From the NCBI GenBank assembly GCA_946478895.1, contig CAMLDY010000050.1, forward strand, positions 1 through 18,312: 18,312 nt of DNA, read 5' to 3'. Made by a program: the position numbers and the translations under genes. The notes under the pieces are model-generated. The model had not been told where the DNA came from and made no database searches. It was given only the letters and a program-made list of their open reading frames with translations. Source of the stretch: an uncultured Gemmatimonadota bacterium. Its GTDB lineage: Bacteria; Gemmatimonadota; Gemmatimonadetes; Gemmatimonadales; Gemmatimonadaceae. Positions 16,657 to 18,312 of this stretch are shown here, piece by piece; the stretch's first letter is position 1, and each line of letters begins with the position of its first letter.

Positions 16657-17019
16657 ATGGCCGAAGAGCGCCACGAAATGCAAACGACGGAAACCATGAC
16701 TGACACATCGGCTACTGCTGAGCAGCCGCGCGAAATAATTCCCCCTATCGACCACGGCATGTCGATGGGAAAGGCGGCGGTAATCACCATCGTCGGCGCC
16801 ATCCTGGTGATGGTATCGACCTACGAAGTAATAAAAGGAAGCCTGTCCGCAGGAATGACGCGTGTTCTCGCCGTCGTCTCACTGCTATCATTGGTGGCGC
16901 TCGTTTACGGTCTGATCGAGCTCACCCTCGCGGTGGTGGCGACAACCGCGGAACGACGCCGCAAAGCGCGCGAGGTCACCGAGCGACGAAAGGGCGAGCG
17001 CGCCAGAAAACCCAAATAG
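16657..17019 (+). CDS. Small two-helix membrane protein, function unknown
   Basis: This protein of up to 120 residues is not recognised. After an N-terminal hydrophilic stretch rich in Thr and Glu, it has two hydrophobic helices (about residues 40-60, AAVITIVGAILVMVSTYEVI, and 70-95). A strongly basic tail follows (ERRRKAREVTERRKGERARK), which should stay in the cytoplasm by the positive-inside rule. The start is uncertain: ATG codons at 16657, 16678 and 16696 are all in frame and none has a strong Shine-Dalgarno sequence. The downstream lipoprotein gene follows after 38 bp, so they may be cotranscribed. No function is proposed. Confidence 0.6.
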   Translation: MAEERHEMQTTETMTDTSATAEQPREIIPPIDHGMSMGKAAVITIVGAILVMVSTYEVIKGSLSAGMTRVLAVVSLLSLVALVYGLIELTLAVVATTAERRRKAREVTERRKGERARKPK

Positions 17020-17057
17020 AACAGTCGGCACGTTCCGACATTCCAAGCGAGGCTTCA

Positions 17058-17612
17058 ATGCACCTGGTTGGCAAGCTACCGAAGGTTGCACTTCTCTTAG
17101 CGGCCTTTGCCTGCGCGCCTACTACCCCTCGCCCGAACACGAAGCCGCGAGCCGAGACCGTGACGATCGACGTTCCGAACGCGCCCTCCTCACGCCTGAC
17201 GATTCGCGACGATCCGGCAGGGGCGACCTCCGCATTGACGGTTTCGGCCGCGCAAGCGTGGACTGCGCTTCCGGCTGCCTTCAATGCGCTTGGAATCCCA
17301 ATGGCTGCCATGGACAGCGCCGGCCGATTCGTTCGCGGCGCGACGACAGCGTATCGCCAATTTCAGCGCAGCCAGGTCTCTCGCTTCGTGGATTGTGGGA
17401 GCAGTCTCGTCGGCCCGAACGCCGACGCCTACCATGTCCAGCTGGTGATCGAGAGTCAGATCGACTCGGTGAGCGCGTCGAGCTCCACCTTGCGCACGCA
17501 TGTCGATGCGACGGGCAGCGGCAGCGGCACGACCGTGCGTTGCAGCACTACAGGATCGTTGGAGCGGCTAATCAACACTCAGGTGAAGACGCTGCTCGGC
17601 ATCACCGAATAA
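17058..17612 (+). CDS. Putative lipoprotein, function unknown
   Basis: This 184-residue protein starts with a lysine-containing n-region, a hydrophobic core and a lipobox-like LLLAAFAC (Cys19). It is then proline- and threonine-rich and continues as a soluble domain with segments such as SAAQAWTALPAAFNALGIP, and with two later cysteines (in VDCGS and VRCST) that may form a disulfide. The alternation of short strands suggests a small alpha/beta periplasmic domain. I do not recognise a family. Its TAA stop at 17610-17612 runs directly into the A-tract of the terminator shared with rpsG, so the gene ends head-on against the ribosomal protein operon. Confidence 0.7.
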   Translation: MHLVGKLPKVALLLAAFACAPTTPRPNTKPRAETVTIDVPNAPSSRLTIRDDPAGATSALTVSAAQAWTALPAAFNALGIPMAAMDSAGRFVRGATTAYRQFQRSQVSRFVDCGSSLVGPNADAYHVQLVIESQIDSVSASSSTLRTHVDATGSGSGTTVRCSTTGSLERLINTQVKTLLGITE

Positions 17613-17640
17613 AAAAACCGCCCGATCGCTCGGGCGGTTT
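17611..17640. terminator. Bidirectional intrinsic terminator between rpsG and the lipoprotein gene
   Basis: AAACCGCCCGA (17615-17625) and TCGGGCGGTTT (17630-17640) form a perfect 11-bp GC-rich stem with a TCGC loop. Read on the minus strand it ends in seven T residues, a strong Rho-independent terminator 15 bases after the rpsG stop. Read on the plus strand it ends in only three T, but it still follows the lipoprotein stop directly. It ends the rpsL-rpsG transcript before any fusA. Confidence 0.93.
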
Positions 17641-17654
17641 GAGTTGGAAAACGC

Positions 17655-18125
17655 TTACCAGCGGTAGTGCGCGAAGGCCTTGTTGGCTTCGGCCATACGG
17701 TGGGTGTCTTCCTTCTTCTTGATCGCGTTCCCTTCACCCTTGCTGGCCGCGATGACTTCGGCGGCGAGCTTCTCGGCCATCGACTTCTCGTTGCGACCGC
17801 GGGAGAAGGTGATCAGCCAGCGCATCGCCAGCGCGGTGCGACGGTCGGGACGGACCTCGACGGGCACCTGGTAAGTCGCGCCACCGACGCGGCGGCTCTT
17901 CACTTCGACGGCCGGCTTGAGGTTGGTCAGCGCCTGCTTGAAGATCGTCACGCCGGGCTGTGAAGTCTTGTTCTCAACGATGTCCATCGCGCCGTAGAAG
18001 ATGCGCTCGGCCGTCGACTTCTTGCCCTGATACATGATGGCGTTGATGAACTTCGAGACGGTCTGGCTATCGTAGCGCGCGTCGGGCAGAATCGGACGCT
18101 TGATCGATTTCTTGCGGCGGCTCAC
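17655..18125 (-). CDS. rpsG: 30S ribosomal protein S7
   Basis: S7 nucleates assembly of the 30S head by binding the 3' major domain of 16S rRNA. The 156-residue length and the sequence ([20 protein letters not shown], then [38 protein letters not shown] and AHYRW at the end) are typical. The start is a GTG at 18125 whose TGA-overlap with the rpsL stop (GTGA, 18122-18125) and GGAGG upstream (inside the rpsL 3' end) fix it. The gene is followed by a terminator instead of fusA, which is unusual for the str operon. Confidence 0.98.
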   Translation of the reverse strand: MSRRKKSIKRPILPDARYDSQTVSKFINAIMYQGKKSTAERIFYGAMDIVENKTSQPGVTIFKQALTNLKPAVEVKSRRVGGATYQVPVEVRPDRRTALAMRWLITFSRGRNEKSMAEKLAAEVIAASKGEGNAIKKKEDTHRMAEANKAFAHYRW

Positions 18126-18312
18126 TTCTTACCTCCAGCTGCTTTTGGCTTCTTGGTCCCGTACTTGGAGCGGCTCTTGTTGCGGCCGTTGACGCCCGAT
18201 GCGTCGAGCGAGCCGCGGACGATGTGGTAGCGCACGCCCGGAAGATCCTTCACGCGGCCGCCGCGAATGAGCACGATCGAGTGCTCCTGCAGATTGTGGC
18301 CTTCGCCGGGGA
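18122..18312 (-). CDS. rpsL: 30S ribosomal protein S12 (partial, C-terminal part)
   Basis: Only the last ~62 codons are in the window; the N-terminal half lies beyond the right edge. The visible part includes [28 protein letters not shown] and [22 protein letters not shown], which hold the conserved S12 loop near the decoding centre, then a lysine-rich tail. Its TGA overlaps the GTG of rpsG, as expected for the str operon. Confidence 0.97.
   Translation of the reverse strand, partial: PGEGHNLQEHSIVLIRGGRVKDLPGVRYHIVRGSLDASGVNGRNKSRSKYGTKKPKAAGGKK

Noticed and set aside
16396..16755. N-terminal extension of the semialdehyde dehydrogenase to 604 residues
   Set aside because: The start at 16395 has a strong GGGGGAGGGG and gives the family length; the extension has no family similarity and crosses the intergenic hairpin.

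Overview
This is a high-GC bacterial chromosome window whose two ends are halves of the str (ribosomal protein/elongation factor) operon. The right end holds the 3' end of rpsL and all of rpsG on the minus strand. The left end holds the first ~426 codons of fusA, also on the minus strand. These genes are normally adjacent. Here about 16.4 kb separates the rpsG stop from the fusA start. A strong bidirectional terminator closes the rpsG side, and fusA appears to have its own promoter. Nothing in the window names the organism firmly. The overall character (high GC, GTG/TTG starts with clear Shine-Dalgarno sequences, small lipoproteins of unknown function) suggests a Gemmatimonadota-like soil bacterium, but that is a tentative inference.

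The core of the insert is a six-gene minus-strand operon (16395 down to 8518) for reductive pyrimidine catabolism. It encodes a CoA-acylating methylmalonate/malonate-semialdehyde dehydrogenase, a PreA-like dihydropyrimidine dehydrogenase, an AGXT2-type class III aminotransferase, a dihydropyrimidinase, an NCS1 nucleobase/hydantoin permease and a beta-ureidopropionase. Together they would import uracil or thymine (or the dihydro forms), reduce and open the ring, release CO2 and ammonia, transaminate beta-alanine or beta-aminoisobutyrate, and feed acetyl-CoA or propionyl-CoA into metabolism. Gene ends are tightly packed (4-bp ATGA overlap, short gaps), which suggests translational coupling. The PreA-like protein lacks the usual C-terminal ferredoxin domain and no PreT partner is present.

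A second minus-strand operon (6854 down to 3370) encodes a lipoprotein beta-propeller of the SMP-30/NHL kind, a Rieske non-haem iron oxygenase with features of the quaternary-amine group, and an APC-family permease. It looks like an uptake-and-oxidation unit of unknown substrate. A plus-strand DUF4173-like membrane protein (1868-3373) converges on it with overlapping stop codons.

Between the two operons lies one plus-strand gene, a GH1-like clan-A glycoside hydrolase (7119-8339), flanked by two copies of a ~150-bp long-hairpin element in the same orientation. The copies share a conserved 34-nt unpaired loop. A different, even larger near-palindrome (1581-1768) sits between fusA and the DUF4173 gene. 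No transposase or integrase is visible in the window. Two plus-strand genes of unknown function (a small two-helix membrane protein and a lipoprotein) lie between the pyrimidine operon and rpsG.
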